Shown here piece after piece: positions 16,765 to 25,415 of a stretch of 64,000 bases of DNA; the stretch's first letter is position 1; every line of letters starts with the position of its first letter. The notes under the pieces were generated by a model that did not search any database, was not told the origin of the DNA, and worked only from the letters and a program-made list of their open reading frames with translations. The stretch is from Microbacterium sp. LWO13-1.2 (GTDB lineage Bacteria > Actinomycetota > Actinomycetes > Actinomycetales > Microbacteriaceae), in contig NZ_CP151634.1 of assembly GCF_038397725.1 (NCBI RefSeq), positions 3,224,001-3,288,000 on the forward strand, written 5' to 3'. The position numbers and the translations under genes were made by a program.

Positions 16765-17644
16765 TGCCCGACCCCTCCAACTGGAGCGCTCCATCGGCGG
16801 GCTCTCCTGTTTCTACGGTCACCCGATGCGGGTGCGAATAGACGTTCATCGACCGACCTCGCAGGAAACCCACGAGCGTCAGGCCTCGTGCCTCTGCCAG
16901 TTCGGCCGCCAGCGACGAGGGTGCCGAGACGGCGGCCAGAATAGGGATGCCCGCCATGGCGGCCTTCTGAACGAGTTCGAAGCTCGCTCGCCCCGACACC
17001 TGAAGCACCGTGCCTCGCAACGGGAGCCGGTCGTTCAGTACGGCCCATCCGACGACCTTGTCGACAGCGTTATGCCGCCCGACGTCCTCTCTGAGTACGA
17101 GCAACTCGCCGGTTTCAGCGTCGAACAGCGCAGCGGCATGCAGTCCGCCGGTCTTGTCGAAGACATCCTGTTGTGCGCGCAGCCGGGTCGGGTATGCGGA
17201 CAGCGCTTCGGCCGTGACCGCTGCTTCGTCGGTCGAGACGTCGTAGCGTGAGACGGTCTCCACCGCGTCGATACTGGCCTTGCCGCACACGCCGCAGGAG
17301 CTGGTCGTGTAGAAGGACCGCGCGAGATCGGGGGCAGGCGGCTGCACGCCGGCCGCCAGGGTGAGATCGAGGACGTTGTAGGTGTTCTCGGCACCACCGG
17401 TGCCCGGACCGCCGCAGTGGATCGCGGACTGGAACTCGCTCCCCTCGGCGATCACTCCCTCGGAGACGAGAAAGCCGGCAGCGAGTTCGACGTCATGCCC
17501 CGGCGTGCGCATGGTCACCGCCAGCGGCGTACCGGCGACACGGATCTCGAGCGGTTCCTCGACGGCGAGCGTGTCGGCTCGTCGCTGAGATCCGCTGTCC
17601 AACGAGATCTTCAGCACCGACCGCCTCGTCGTGATCCGTCCCAT
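16748..17644 (-). CDS. fdhD: formate dehydrogenase accessory sulfurtransferase FdhD
   Basis: Transfers sulfur from a cysteine desulfurase to the molybdenum centre of FdhF-type enzymes, an essential maturation step. The 298-aa protein has the CxxC sulfur relay C117-C120 in [10 protein letters not shown], the conserved [40 protein letters not shown] and [13 protein letters not shown] motifs. The start is taken at ATG 17644 ([13 protein letters not shown]); the frame is open upstream but without homology. The gene ends 17 bp inside the start of the oxidoreductase gene, so the two form an operon and FdhD surely serves that enzyme. Confidence 0.95.
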   Translation of the reverse strand: MGRITTRRSVLKISLDSGSQRRADTLAVEEPLEIRVAGTPLAVTMRTPGHDVELAAGFLVSEGVIAEGSEFQSAIHCGGPGTGGAENTYNVLDLTLAAGVQPPAPDLARSFYTTSSCGVCGKASIDAVETVSRYDVSTDEAAVTAEALSAYPTRLRAQQDVFDKTGGLHAAALFDAETGELLVLREDVGRHNAVDKVVGWAVLNDRLPLRGTVLQVSGRASFELVQKAAMAGIPILAAVSAPSSLAAELAEARGLTLVGFLRGRSMNVYSHPHRVTVETGEPADGALQLEGSGNDQSR

Positions 17645-17712
17645 ATCCAGAGCGTACCCGGGGTACGGCGGCCTGACGATCCGCACCGTGCGTGGAGCGG
17701 TACCGTTGCTGC

Positions 17713-18810
17713 ATGGCCTTCCCACCCCTTGTGGCGCCCGCTGCATCTCTTTCCGACGCGGAACGCGTGCGCACCGCACGACAGCTGCGACTGACCGAGA
17801 TCGGCGAACTCGGCCAGCTCCGACTCGCGGCCGCACGCGTCGGCGTGCTCGGCGCCGGCGGGATCGGCTCCCCCGTATTGCTGTATCTGGCCTCCACAGG
17901 GGTCGGCACGATCGGGATCATCGATGACGACGATGTGGAGCGCAGCAACCTTCAGCGCCAGATCGCCTTCGGCACGGCCGATGTCGGGCGCCCCAAGACG
18001 ACCGTGGCCGCTGAGCGCATCCGCGCCCTCGCCCCGGATGTCCGCATCGTCGAGCATCGCGCGCGGCTGACAGACGCGAATGCCCAGGAACTGCTCGGCG
18101 GCTACGATCTGATCATCGATGGCAGCGACAGCTTCGACACCCGCTACGCGGTCGCCGATGCCTGCGATGTGCTCGGCATCCCGCTGGTGTGGGGGTCGGT
18201 TCTGCGATTCGACGCACAGGTGAGTGTCTTCTGGTCTCGCCCGTCCTCAGGCTCGCCCATGCGCCTGCGCGACGTCTTCCCGGAGCCGCCGGCCGCCGGC
18301 ACCGTTCCTTCGTGCGCGGACGCCGGAGTGCTCGGATCGCTGTGCGGACAGGTGGGCTCGATGCTGGTGACCGAGGCGGTCAAACTGATCTGCGGAATCG
18401 GCGAGCCGTTGGTGGGCCGGATGCTGGTGCTCGACGCGCTCAGCGGACGAACACGGGAGATTCCTCTCGCAGCCCCCTCCCGCCCTGCGGCGCTCCCCCG
18501 GGTCTCCCCGGAAGAACTCGCGGAACTGATCGCCGAAGAGCCGACGATCACTCTGCTCGACGTCCGGGAGCCCGACGAGTTCGCCGCCGGGAGCATCCCC
18601 GGAGCACGCTCCGTTCCGCTGCGCACTCTGCTCGCGGATCCCGCCGCCGTGGACGTCACCGGAACCATCGTGGTGTTCTGTCAGCAGGGTCCTCGGGCGC
18701 GCGCCGCGGGGCGTGCGCTCGCGGCCGCGCACCCTGACGCGGATCTCCGCCTCCTCGCCGGCAGCTATGCGGCCTGGTCCGCCGCGTTCGAACCGTCCGG
18801 GACGCTGTGA
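17713..18810 (+). CDS. moeB: MoeB/ThiF-like adenylyltransferase with C-terminal rhodanese domain
   Basis: Activates the C-terminal glycine of MoaD by adenylation, and the rhodanese part can supply sulfur for the thiocarboxylate (MoeZ-like layout). The E1-type domain (1-255) has GAGGIGS (47-53), [13 protein letters not shown] and the cysteine C201 in [11 protein letters not shown]. The rhodanese domain (265-365) has [18 protein letters not shown] and active C323 in [12 protein letters not shown]. Both CxxC pairs that bind structural zinc in MoeB are missing: the segment before FPEPP reads SGSPMRLRD, and [16 protein letters not shown] replaces the second pair. The ATG at 17713 is chosen with GGAGCGG upstream; a GTG at 17692 is the alternative. 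It overlaps moeA. Confidence 0.9.
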   Translation: MAFPPLVAPAASLSDAERVRTARQLRLTEIGELGQLRLAAARVGVLGAGGIGSPVLLYLASTGVGTIGIIDDDDVERSNLQRQIAFGTADVGRPKTTVAAERIRALAPDVRIVEHRARLTDANAQELLGGYDLIIDGSDSFDTRYAVADACDVLGIPLVWGSVLRFDAQVSVFWSRPSSGSPMRLRDVFPEPPAAGTVPSCADAGVLGSLCGQVGSMLVTEAVKLICGIGEPLVGRMLVLDALSGRTREIPLAAPSRPAALPRVSPEELAELIAEEPTITLLDVREPDEFAAGSIPGARSVPLRTLLADPAAVDVTGTIVVFCQQGPRARAAGRALAAAHPDADLRLLAGSYAAWSAAFEPSGTL

Positions 18811-20012
18811 TGATCACCGTCGACGAACACCGCGCGCGCATCCTCGAGGCGACGTCCGCGCTCCCCGCCGAGCGTCTTCCGCTCGCAGCGGCACTCGGGC
18901 TCGTGCTCGACGAGAATGTCACGAGCCGCTGGCCGGTTCCGCTCTTCGACAACTCCGCCATGGACGGCTACGCCGTGCGGCGGGCGGATGCGACCGCTGG
19001 TGCGGTGCTGCGCATCGTCGCCGACGTCGCGGCGGGTTCGAGCGAGGATCCGTCGCTCGGCGCCGGAGAGGCAGCGCGCATCATGACCGGCGCGCCGATC
19101 CCCTCGGATGCCGACGCCATCGTCCCCCTGGAGCAGACCGATCTCGGGACAGCGATCCAGGAGACGCCTCCGGATCAGATCACCGTCCTCACGGCGCCGA
19201 CTCCCGCCGCGCATATTCGCCCCCGCGGCGAGGACTCCCCCGCGGGGGCTCTGGCCGTCGCCGCGGGCACGCCGCTCGGCGCCTGGCAGCTGTCGTCGAT
19301 CGCGTCAGCCGGTCATGATCACGTCATGGCGATTCGCGCGCCGCGAGTGGCCGTGATCTCCACGGGTAGCGAGCTCATCTCTCCCGCAGGCACACCGAAG
19401 CGCGGACAGATTCCGGAGTCGAACTCAGTGCTGATCAGCGCCGCCGCCCGCTCTGCCGGTGCGGAGATCGTCACGGTGGTCACCGTGGCTGATGATCCGG
19501 CCGCTCTGCGCCGCGCGCTGGACGAGCTGGAAGCCGATGTCGTGATCCTCTCCGGAGGCGCAAGCGTCGGCGCGTTCGACGTCGTCAAGGCGGTGCTGGG
19601 CGGTGAGCGCGGCGTGCGATTCGACGCGGTCGCGATGCAGCCGGGCAAGCCCCAAGGCTTCGGAGTCCTCGATTCCGGGATGCTGGCGTTCTGCCTGCCG
19701 GGGAATCCGGTGAGTGTGGCAGCGTCATTCGAGATGTTCGTGCGTCCCGCGCTGCGCCGGCTGGCCGGACACACCACGATCGAACGGGCTCAGGTCATCC
19801 GCACCGCCGCAGTCGGCTGGCGGTGCCCTCCGGGGCGCGTGCAGGTCCTGCCCGCCGTGATCGACGGCGAGACCGTGCGACCGGCGACGAACCGCGGCAG
19901 CGGTTCGCATCTGGTCACGTCGCTCGCCATCGCTTCGGCATTCGCGATCATTCCCGCAGAGGTCGAGCGGGTCGAAGAAGGAGATCCTGTGACTGTGATG
20001 GTCCTGTCATGA
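18810..20012 (+). CDS. moeA: molybdopterin molybdenumtransferase MoeA
   Basis: Inserts molybdate into adenylylated molybdopterin. It has the N-terminal [10 protein letters not shown] motif, the [12 protein letters not shown] segment, VISTGSEL, the nucleotide-fold signature [16 protein letters not shown], and [14 protein letters not shown]; these match MoeA throughout, and the length of 400 aa is normal. The ATG at 18810 overlaps the stop of the moeB-like gene (TGATG); a GTG 3 nt earlier is possible. The stop overlaps the moaC start (ATGA). This is the third gene of a tightly overlapping plus-strand cofactor operon. Confidence 0.95.
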   Translation: MITVDEHRARILEATSALPAERLPLAAALGLVLDENVTSRWPVPLFDNSAMDGYAVRRADATAGAVLRIVADVAAGSSEDPSLGAGEAARIMTGAPIPSDADAIVPLEQTDLGTAIQETPPDQITVLTAPTPAAHIRPRGEDSPAGALAVAAGTPLGAWQLSSIASAGHDHVMAIRAPRVAVISTGSELISPAGTPKRGQIPESNSVLISAAARSAGAEIVTVVTVADDPAALRRALDELEADVVILSGGASVGAFDVVKAVLGGERGVRFDAVAMQPGKPQGFGVLDSGMLAFCLPGNPVSVAASFEMFVRPALRRLAGHTTIERAQVIRTAAVGWRCPPGRVQVLPAVIDGETVRPATNRGSGSHLVTSLAIASAFAIIPAEVERVEEGDPVTVMVLS

Positions 20013-20485
20013 ACCAGCCGTTCACCCACCTGGACAGCGCGGGCCACGCGCGGATGGTCGATGTCACCGAGAAGCAGCCGACGGTGCGCTCGGCGACGGC
20101 ATCCGGATTCGTCCGCTGCTCCCCCCTCGTGGTGTCCGCACTCCGCGACGGGACGACGCCGAAGGGCGATGTCCTGGCTGTCGCCCGGATCGCCGGCATC
20201 CAGGCGGCGAAACGTACCGCCGAGCTGCTGCCGCTCGCGCACGTGATCGGCGTGCATGGTGCGCAGGTCGACCTCGAGATCGTCGACGACGGCGTGCAGA
20301 TCGAAGCCACCGTCCGCACGGCCGATCGCACCGGCGTCGAGATGGAGGCCTTCACGGCGGTGAGCGTCACGGCGCTCGCTCTCGTCGACATGGTCAAAGG
20401 CCTCGACAAATCGATCACGATCGAGAACATCGCTCTGCTCCGCAAGACCGGCGGGAAGAGCGGCGACTGGGTGCGCGTTCCGTGA
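20009..20485 (+). CDS. moaC: cyclic pyranopterin monophosphate synthase MoaC
   Basis: Second enzyme of pterin formation, acting after MoaA. It is 158 aa, a normal length, with [18 protein letters not shown], the [19 protein letters not shown] segment, the LPLAHVIGV active-site stretch, [22 protein letters not shown] and the closing [12 protein letters not shown], all hallmark MoaC. In the common form LPLCHPL the equivalent positions here are A and V, so the canonical Cys-His pair is HVIG-shifted to a single H. The ATG overlaps the moeA stop, and the stop overlaps the mobA GTG. Confidence 0.95.
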   Translation: MNQPFTHLDSAGHARMVDVTEKQPTVRSATASGFVRCSPLVVSALRDGTTPKGDVLAVARIAGIQAAKRTAELLPLAHVIGVHGAQVDLEIVDDGVQIEATVRTADRTGVEMEAFTAVSVTALALVDMVKGLDKSITIENIALLRKTGGKSGDWVRVP

Positions 20486-21078
20486 CAGCTTCGGCACCTG
20501 AATCGGCGGCGATCGTCCTCGCCGGCGGGCGAGCGACGCGCCTGGATGCCGCGGACAAGGCGTCCCTGGTCGTGGATGGCACAGCACTCGTGGATCATGT
20601 GTTCGCCGCCGTTCGCGGGTGCACTCCGATCATCGCCGTCGGCCCCGACAGTCTCTCGCGTCCGGGGATTCGCGTGGTGCGGGAGGATCCCCCGTTCGGA
20701 GGGCCGGTGGCGGCCATCTCGGCAGCGCTGCATGCATTGGACGGAGTGGATGTCGTCGAGACATGGTTGCTCGCCTGCGACCTGCCGCGTGCGCAAGATC
20801 TCGTCGCCCTGCTCGCCGCCGTCGCGATCCCCGATGATGCGGATGCCGTGATCGCTGTCGACGCAGACGGACGCGAGCAATGGCTCGCCGGCCGGTATCG
20901 GCTCAACGCGCTCAGACGCGCAGCTGCGGCGCTCCCCAAGGTTGCCGGCGTCTCCATGCGGAGCCTGATCGCTCCGCTCACGCTGCATACGGTCGATGAC
21001 GCCGGAACCGCACTCGACCTTGATACCTGGTCCGCCATCGACGACTATCGGAACAGCCGAAAGGATCACCATGTCTGA
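20482..21078 (+). CDS. mobA: molybdenum cofactor guanylyltransferase MobA
   Basis: Adds GMP to molybdenum cofactor to give the dinucleotide form that FdhF-type enzymes need. The 198-aa protein has the nucleotidyltransferase P-loop-like [19 protein letters not shown], with the LAGGxxxR..DK pattern, [17 protein letters not shown] and the catalytic ACDLPRAQD. The GTG start at 20482 overlaps the moaC stop by GTGA, and the stop lies inside the next gene (8-bp overlap). The presence of mobA with fdhD supports that the client enzyme uses the guanine dinucleotide form. Confidence 0.9.
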   Translation: MTASAPESAAIVLAGGRATRLDAADKASLVVDGTALVDHVFAAVRGCTPIIAVGPDSLSRPGIRVVREDPPFGGPVAAISAALHALDGVDVVETWLLACDLPRAQDLVALLAAVAIPDDADAVIAVDADGREQWLAGRYRLNALRRAAAALPKVAGVSMRSLIAPLTLHTVDDAGTALDLDTWSAIDDYRNSRKDHHV

Positions 21079-21331
21079 CTCCCCCGCCGACCTCGACGTC
21101 TGGGTTGCGGAACTCGCCGACGCACTCGGCCTCGAAACCGCAGAGGTGCCCACAGGTCTGCTGCTGGACGTCACGCGCGAAGCCGCGCATGCCATCATCA
21201 GGCCCGCGGGGCCGCTGACGACCTATCTCATCGGCATCGCCGTCGCACAGGGCATGCCCGTGGAAGAAGCGGTGGCGCGCACGCGCGCGGCCATCGAGGC
21301 CAGGGCGACGGCATCCGAGGTGCAGTCATGA
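21071..21331 (+). CDS. DUF6457 small protein in the molybdenum cofactor operon
   Basis: An 86-aa acidic helical protein reading VWVAELADALGLETAEV, then LLLDVTREAAHAIIRPAGPLTTYLIGIA. The tryptophan-led first helix and the HxIxRPAGPLTTYLIG centre are the pattern of DUF6457, a family without known function that is recurrently found among molybdenum cofactor genes of actinobacteria. No cysteine and no signal peptide. The ATG at 21071 sits inside the end of mobA, and the stop overlaps the moaD ATG by 4 bp, so it is expressed with them. A role in cofactor handover is only inferred from this placement. Confidence 0.8.
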   Translation: MSDSPADLDVWVAELADALGLETAEVPTGLLLDVTREAAHAIIRPAGPLTTYLIGIAVAQGMPVEEAVARTRAAIEARATASEVQS

Positions 21332-21564
21332 AGCTTCGCTATTTCGCCGGCGCGGCCGATGCCGCGGGGCGCGAGGAGCAGCAGGTCGATGGCCCGATCA
21401 CGCTCGGCGCACTGCGGGTGGCGCTGAGCACGGAGCACGGGCCGGAGTTCGCCGATGTCCTCGGGCGCTGCTCGCTGCTCGTCGACGGGACGCGCGGCGG
21501 GGACGACGTTGTCGTGCCGGATGACGCGACCGTCGACGTGCTCCCGCCGTTCGCCGGCGGCTGA
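21328..21564 (+). CDS. moaD: MoaD, small subunit of molybdopterin synthase
   Basis: A 78-aa ubiquitin-fold sulfur carrier. It starts KLRYFAGAADAAGREEQ and ends in the obligatory double glycine (VLPPFAGG), where the thiocarboxylate forms. It pairs with MoaE, encoded in the opposite direction 35 bp away, and is activated by the moeB-like protein of the same operon. The ATG overlaps the DUF6457 stop. Last gene of the plus-strand cofactor operon. Confidence 0.93.
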   Translation: MKLRYFAGAADAAGREEQQVDGPITLGALRVALSTEHGPEFADVLGRCSLLVDGTRGGDDVVVPDDATVDVLPPFAGG

Positions 21565-21599
21565 GCGCACTCGCCGCAGAGGAGCGCGCCCACAGGCGA

Positions 21600-22028
21600 T
21601 CAGGTCGCGAGGCTCCCCAGCCCGACCCAGATTGCAGTGCCGTCGGCTTCGACCTGCTTCTTCCACACCGGGAGTTCGGCCTTGACTCTCTCGACGAGCT
21701 CACGGCACACCTCGAAGGCGTCGGCCCGGTGAGCCGAAGATACGGCGCAGATGATCGCCGCGTCGCCCACAGCCAGGGCGCCGATCCGGTGACTCACCGC
21801 GATCCGGATTCCGTCGCCGTCGAGAGACGCGGAGATCTCGCCGAGGATCCGCTCCGCATCGGGGTGGGCGCTGTATTCCAGGAGCACGACTTCGCCCGCG
21901 GCATCCGGGTCGTGGTCGCGCACGGTACCGACGAAGAGCGCACTGGCACCGGCCTCCGCCCCTGCCACCGCGTCGAGATGCTCTGAGGGATCGAGCACGA
22001 CGTCGGACACCCGACTGAAGGCGATCAT
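21600..22028 (-). CDS. moaE: MoaE, large subunit of molybdopterin synthase
   Basis: Converts cyclic pyranopterin monophosphate to molybdopterin using the MoaD thiocarboxylate. The 142-aa protein has the typical GASALFVGTVRDHDP, VLLEYSAHPDAERIL, VSHRIGALAVGDAAIICAVSS and HRADAFEVCRELVERVKAELPVWKKQ, including the active-site lysines of the KxxxPxWKK motif. It is transcribed in the opposite direction to moaD and converges on it. The start overlaps the stop of the mogA-like gene by 4 bp. Confidence 0.94.
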   Translation of the reverse strand: MIAFSRVSDVVLDPSEHLDAVAGAEAGASALFVGTVRDHDPDAAGEVVLLEYSAHPDAERILGEISASLDGDGIRIAVSHRIGALAVGDAAIICAVSSAHRADAFEVCRELVERVKAELPVWKKQVEADGTAIWVGLGSLAT

Positions 22029-22510
22029 GCGTGGTCACCGCCGTCCAGCTGCGCGGCGACGTGCGCGGCGACCTGCAGGACGACCGGGACGCCATCCCGG
22101 ACCGCCCCAGGGGAACCCGCGAGGTTCACCACCAGGGCACCGTCCACGATGCCGGCGCGACCCCTGGACAGCATCGCCTGCGGAAACCCTGCGGTGCCGA
22201 CGCGACGGATCTCCTCGGCGATGCCGGGGATCTCGCGTTGCAGCAGGCCGGTCATCGCCTCGGGGGTGACGTCCCGAGGCGAGAGGCCGGTGCCGCCGGT
22301 CGTCACGACCAGACGAGCGCCGAGAGTCACGACCTGACGCACCGCGCCCGCAATGGCCTCGACTTCGTCCGGCACGACGCGAACAGTTGCAGACCACCCG
22401 TCCGCGGCGAGAAGTTCAGCGGCGAGAGGACCGGAGACGTCTTCGCGCAGGCCTGCCGCTGAACGATCAGAGACCGTGATCACGGCGGCGGAAAGGGCGG
22501 AGGAAGTCAC
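22025..22510 (-). CDS. mog: MogA/MoaB family molybdopterin adenylyltransferase
   Basis: Adenylylates molybdopterin before metal insertion by MoeA. It is 161 aa with VITVSDRSAAGLREDVSGP, the VVTTGGTGLSPRDVTPEA signature (TGGTG binding loop) and NLAGSPGAV. The gene is first in a two-gene minus-strand unit with moaE, overlapping by 4 bp. With moeB-like, moeA, moaC, mobA, moaD and moaE it completes all cofactor steps except the MoaA step, for which there is no gene here. Confidence 0.92.
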   Translation of the reverse strand: MTSSALSAAVITVSDRSAAGLREDVSGPLAAELLAADGWSATVRVVPDEVEAIAGAVRQVVTLGARLVVTTGGTGLSPRDVTPEAMTGLLQREIPGIAEEIRRVGTAGFPQAMLSRGRAGIVDGALVVNLAGSPGAVRDGVPVVLQVAAHVAAQLDGGDHA

Positions 22511-22629
22511 GATTCCCAGTGTAGGTCGCTGTGGGCCCGGTCAGTCGATAGGAACCGGCCCGGACCAGGGGCGGGCGAAATGTTCCGCTGACCCGCGCCC
22601 CGGGCATCCACACCCCAGTCGGAAATCCG

Positions 22630-23214
22630 CTAGGACGTGATCACGTCGCGAACGAAGGACAGCTCCGTGATGCCCTCGGCGGCGAGGAAGTGCCCAGCGC
22701 CAGGAACGACCTGTGCCGAGATTCCGAGCTGTTCGGCGAGACGGTCCGTATGCCCGGGCGGAACGATCGAGTCGTTGTCGGAGCGGACGACCACAAGCCG
22801 GCCGATGTGGTCACGAAGTTCCGTCACGTCGCAGCCGCCGCCGATGAATCCGTCCAACTCGGGCAGGGCAGGCAGTGGGTCTATGAAACCCGACACCAGC
22901 ACCAGCGTTCCCAGCCGCCAGGCACCAGGAAGGGAGCGCAGGTAGCGCAGCACCGCCAGGCAGCCGAGGCTGTGCGCGATCACGATCGTATGCTCGTCCG
23001 GCTGTTTCACTGCAGCGCGGACGTCGTCCTCCCACTGCTCGGTTTGCGGCATGAGGGGGTGCGGGAGGGGCGGGATCGCGGTCCTGATGCTCTCGGTCTC
23101 GAGCTGCTCGGCGAGCCAACCGAACCAGTGATCCTCTGGGGTCGCCCCGTAGCCGTGGAAGATCAGGGCCCGCTGATGCGTTGTGCGTGGAGTCTGAGAT
23201 GCTGCAGTCGTCAT
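22630..23214 (-). CDS. alpha/beta hydrolase (RBBP9/YdeN family)
   Basis: A 194-aa serine hydrolase. The family features are the early IFHGYGATPEDHWFGWL, the nucleophile serine in AHSLGC, the aspartate in VVRSDNDSIVPP and the histidine in VPGAGHFLA. The physiological substrate is not known for the family. The ATG at 23214 lies only 9 nt after a probable -10 element, so its transcript is likely leaderless. It is divergent from a MerR gene and its promoter carries the MerR operator, so it is very probably MerR-activated. Confidence 0.88.
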   Translation of the reverse strand: MTTAASQTPRTTHQRALIFHGYGATPEDHWFGWLAEQLETESIRTAIPPLPHPLMPQTEQWEDDVRAAVKQPDEHTIVIAHSLGCLAVLRYLRSLPGAWRLGTLVLVSGFIDPLPALPELDGFIGGGCDVTELRDHIGRLVVVRSDNDSIVPPGHTDRLAEQLGISAQVVPGAGHFLAAEGITELSFVRDVITS

Positions 23215-23222
23215 AGGACAGA

Positions 23223-23254
23223 ACGGTAAGGGTTCACGCTAGCGTGAAGGTCAA
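23223..23254 (-). promoter_or_regulatory. MerR-type promoter with 16-bp palindrome
   Basis: On the minus strand TTGACC (23249-23254) and TACCGT (23223-23228) are 20 bp apart (19 if TTACCG is the -10), longer than usual, and the spacer holds a perfect 16-bp palindrome TTCACGCTAGCGTGAA (23233-23248). A long spacer with the operator between the -35 and -10 is the hallmark of MerR-activated promoters. It faces the hydrolase gene and is adjacent to the merR gene. Confidence 0.75.
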
Positions 23255-23275
23255 TTCGAGAAAGAGGAGCGAAGC

Positions 23276-23626
23276 GTGCAGATCGGCGAACTCGCGAAGC
23301 TGACGGGCATGAGCACACGAGCACTCCGACACTACGAAGACAGAGGACTCCTGATCCCCGATCGCACCAGCGGCGGCTACCGCGACTATTCCGAAGAGGA
23401 CGTGACTCTGGTGGCGCACATCAAGGCGATGATCGCCGCCGGTCTGGGTACCGCCACCATCCGGCGCTACCTCGACTGCGCTCGGCTCGGAGATCACGGG
23501 ACCTCTTTGGAGATGTGCCCGGACCTTCGCGCCGAACTGAACTCGATCGCCGAGTGCCTCGCCGCGAAGAAATCCGAACTCCGTGAGACTGAGCGACGAC
23601 TCAACGAGCTCGCATCGACCAGTTGA
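23276..23626 (+). CDS. MerR family transcriptional regulator
   Basis: A 116-aa regulator. The N-terminal winged helix begins MQIGELAKLTGMSTRALRHY followed by EDRGLLIPDRTSGGYRDYSEEDV, the classic MerR pattern, and a coiled coil (SIAECLAAKKSELRETERRL) makes the dimer. The effector part is very short, with C73 and C84-like cysteines (LDCARLG, LEMCPDL) and another in AECLA, which might sense metal or redox state, though no known metal motif is complete. The GTG at 23276 follows GAGGAGCG. It is divergent from a hydrolase gene with the operator between them. Confidence 0.9.
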   Translation: MQIGELAKLTGMSTRALRHYEDRGLLIPDRTSGGYRDYSEEDVTLVAHIKAMIAAGLGTATIRRYLDCARLGDHGTSLEMCPDLRAELNSIAECLAAKKSELRETERRLNELASTS

Positions 23627-23668
23627 GAATGGTGCCTGCCTGGTCGCGCTCGCCGCACATCCGCTCAA

Positions 23669-24532
23669 CTAGCGTTTTCGCTGACAGGCAGGGCAGAAGT
23701 GTGAAGAGCGGTTCATGAACGCCTCGCGGCGGATGCTGCCGCCGCACCGAGGGCAGGGCTGACCGCCGCGCCCGTATGCGTTCAAGGAATGCGCGAAGTA
23801 CCCGGACTCCCCGTTCACGTTGACGTACTGGGCGTCGAAGCTGGTGCCACCCTCGGCGAGTGCCTTCGCCAGCACGGCCCGTACCTCGGCGAGCAGCCGG
23901 CCGACGGCGACCGCGGACAATCGGTTCGCCGGGGTCTCCGGATGGATCCGCGCGGCCCACAGCGACTCGTCGGCGTAGATGTTGCCGATACCGCTCACGA
24001 CGCTCTGGTCGAGCAGCACGCGCTTGATCGCGCTGGCTCGCTTGCCCAGCGCCGAGCGGAAGGCGACGTCATCGAATGCGGCATCCACCGGATCCCGCGC
24101 GATGTGCACGACTTGCGAAGGGATCAGCGAGTCCCCGTCCGTGACGAGAGCGTCGACGGCGAGCGAACCGAAGGTGCGCTGATCGGCGAAGACGATCGCG
24201 AGATGACCGTGCTGGGGATGCTCCAGGTGGATGCGGACGCGCTCATGGCGTTCCGCCGCCGCATCCGGTGCCCGCAGCAGCATCTGTCCGCTCATGCCGA
24301 GGTGGGCGATCAGCGCGGCTTCCTCGCCGTCCAGCGGGAGCCAGAGGAACTTGCCGCGACGTTCCGCCGCACGGAAGGTGCGACCTTCGAGGCGCCCGAC
24401 GAAATCGGCCGCGCCAGCGGGATGACGGGTCAGGGCGCGCTCATCGAAGACGCTGACGCCGCTGATCCGAGAGCCCACTGCGGCCGGAGCGAGGCCCGCT
24501 CTGACGACCTCGACCTCGGGAAGTTCAGGCAT
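23669..24532 (-). CDS. mutM: formamidopyrimidine-DNA glycosylase (Fpg/MutM)
   Basis: Base excision repair enzyme that removes 8-oxoguanine and formamidopyrimidines and nicks the strand. The 287-aa protein starts PELPEV after the Met, with the catalytic proline P2 and E3, has [11 protein letters not shown] with the conserved lysine, [21 protein letters not shown] of the H2TH region, and a C-terminal zinc finger [24 protein letters not shown] (C-x2-C ... C-x2-C). The start is set at the ATG of MPELPE; the frame is open eight codons further. It overlaps the rnc stop by 8 bp, in the usual actinobacterial rnc-mutM order. Confidence 0.96.
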   Translation of the reverse strand: MPELPEVEVVRAGLAPAAVGSRISGVSVFDERALTRHPAGAADFVGRLEGRTFRAAERRGKFLWLPLDGEEAALIAHLGMSGQMLLRAPDAAAERHERVRIHLEHPQHGHLAIVFADQRTFGSLAVDALVTDGDSLIPSQVVHIARDPVDAAFDDVAFRSALGKRASAIKRVLLDQSVVSGIGNIYADESLWAARIHPETPANRLSAVAVGRLLAEVRAVLAKALAEGGTSFDAQYVNVNGESGYFAHSLNAYGRGGQPCPRCGGSIRREAFMNRSSHFCPACQRKR

Positions 24533-25196
24533 GCTCGCTGAGCGAACGCCACGCACTCAGCGCGGCCGCCATCTCTGCGGTCTTCTTGCTGCTGCCGACG
24601 CCGGTCATGCTGAGGTCGCCGACGAGAACCGTCGCCAGGAAGCGTCGATCATGATCGGGGCCGCTCGACTCCACCGAATACTGGGGCGGGCTCGCCCCTG
24701 TCCTCGCAGCGAGCTCCTGAAGACTCGTCTTCGGATCCATCGCCGCGCCGTAGCGCTCCGGGTCTGCGAGCAGCGGCTCGGTGAGCCTGAGCACGAGTTC
24801 GGTGGCGGCCTCGGGGCCCACGGAGATGTAGGTCGCCCCGATCACCGCTTCCATCGTGTCGGCGAGGATCGAATCCTTGTCGCGACCGCCGGTCTGCTCC
24901 TCGCCGCGTCCCAGCAGCAGATGGCTGCCGAGATCGATCCCTCTGGCCACTTCGGCGAGGGCCACCGTCGAGACGACGCTCGCGCGGCGCTTCGCCAGCT
25001 GACCTTCGTCGAGCTCAGGGTGCGTCGTGAACAGCATCACCGTCACGGCCTGACCGAGTACGGAGTCGCCGAGGAACTCGAGCCGCTCGTTGTGCGGAAT
25101 CCCGCCGTGCTCGTACGCGTAGGAGCGATGCGTCAGCGCCAACTCCAGAAGCTCCGCGTCGATATCGACGCGGAGCTTCTGCGAGAGAGCCTGCAC
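24525..25196 (-). CDS. rnc: ribonuclease III
   Basis: Double-strand-specific RNase for rRNA and mRNA processing. The 223-aa protein has the signature [13 protein letters not shown] (37-49) with the metal-binding acidic residues, the second acidic site [12 protein letters not shown], and a C-terminal double-stranded RNA-binding domain (about 152-220) with [21 protein letters not shown] and [14 protein letters not shown]. It lies 7 bp downstream of rpmF on the same strand, a conserved order (yceD-rpmF-rnc). Confidence 0.96.
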   Translation of the reverse strand: MQALSQKLRVDIDAELLELALTHRSYAYEHGGIPHNERLEFLGDSVLGQAVTVMLFTTHPELDEGQLAKRRASVVSTVALAEVARGIDLGSHLLLGRGEEQTGGRDKDSILADTMEAVIGATYISVGPEAATELVLRLTEPLLADPERYGAAMDPKTSLQELAARTGASPPQYSVESSGPDHDRRFLATVLVGDLSMTGVGSSKKTAEMAAALSAWRSLSEHA

Positions 25197-25203
25197 GGCA
25201 GGA

Positions 25204-25413
25204 TCAGACGTCAGCGACCTTGCGGCCCTTGTACTCCATGAAGAGCTCGGTGCCCTGGGAGTCGGTGACGACCTTCGCCTGGTGAGGGCGGCTGTAAACG
25301 GTCTTGCCGTTCTCGATCGTCTTGACGAGAGCGATGGGCGCCGCCTTCCACTGCGCGCGACGCGAGCGGGTGTTGGAACGGGATACCTTGCGCTTCGGGG
25401 GGTTACCAGCCAT
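25204..25413 (-). CDS. rpmF: ribosomal protein bL32, cysteine-free form
   Basis: A 69-aa large-subunit protein starting [20 protein letters not shown], with [12 protein letters not shown] matching bL32. The zinc-ribbon cysteines of many bL32 proteins are all absent (there is no cysteine in the protein), so this is the zinc-independent form. The ATG at 25413 starts 2 bp after the stop of the yceD-like gene. The pairing of DUF177 (YceD) and rpmF is conserved in most bacteria and suggests coupled expression. Confidence 0.96.
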   Translation of the reverse strand: MAGNPPKRKVSRSNTRSRRAQWKAAPIALVKTIENGKTVYSRPHQAKVVTDSQGTELFMEYKGRKVADV

Positions 25414-25415
25414 GG

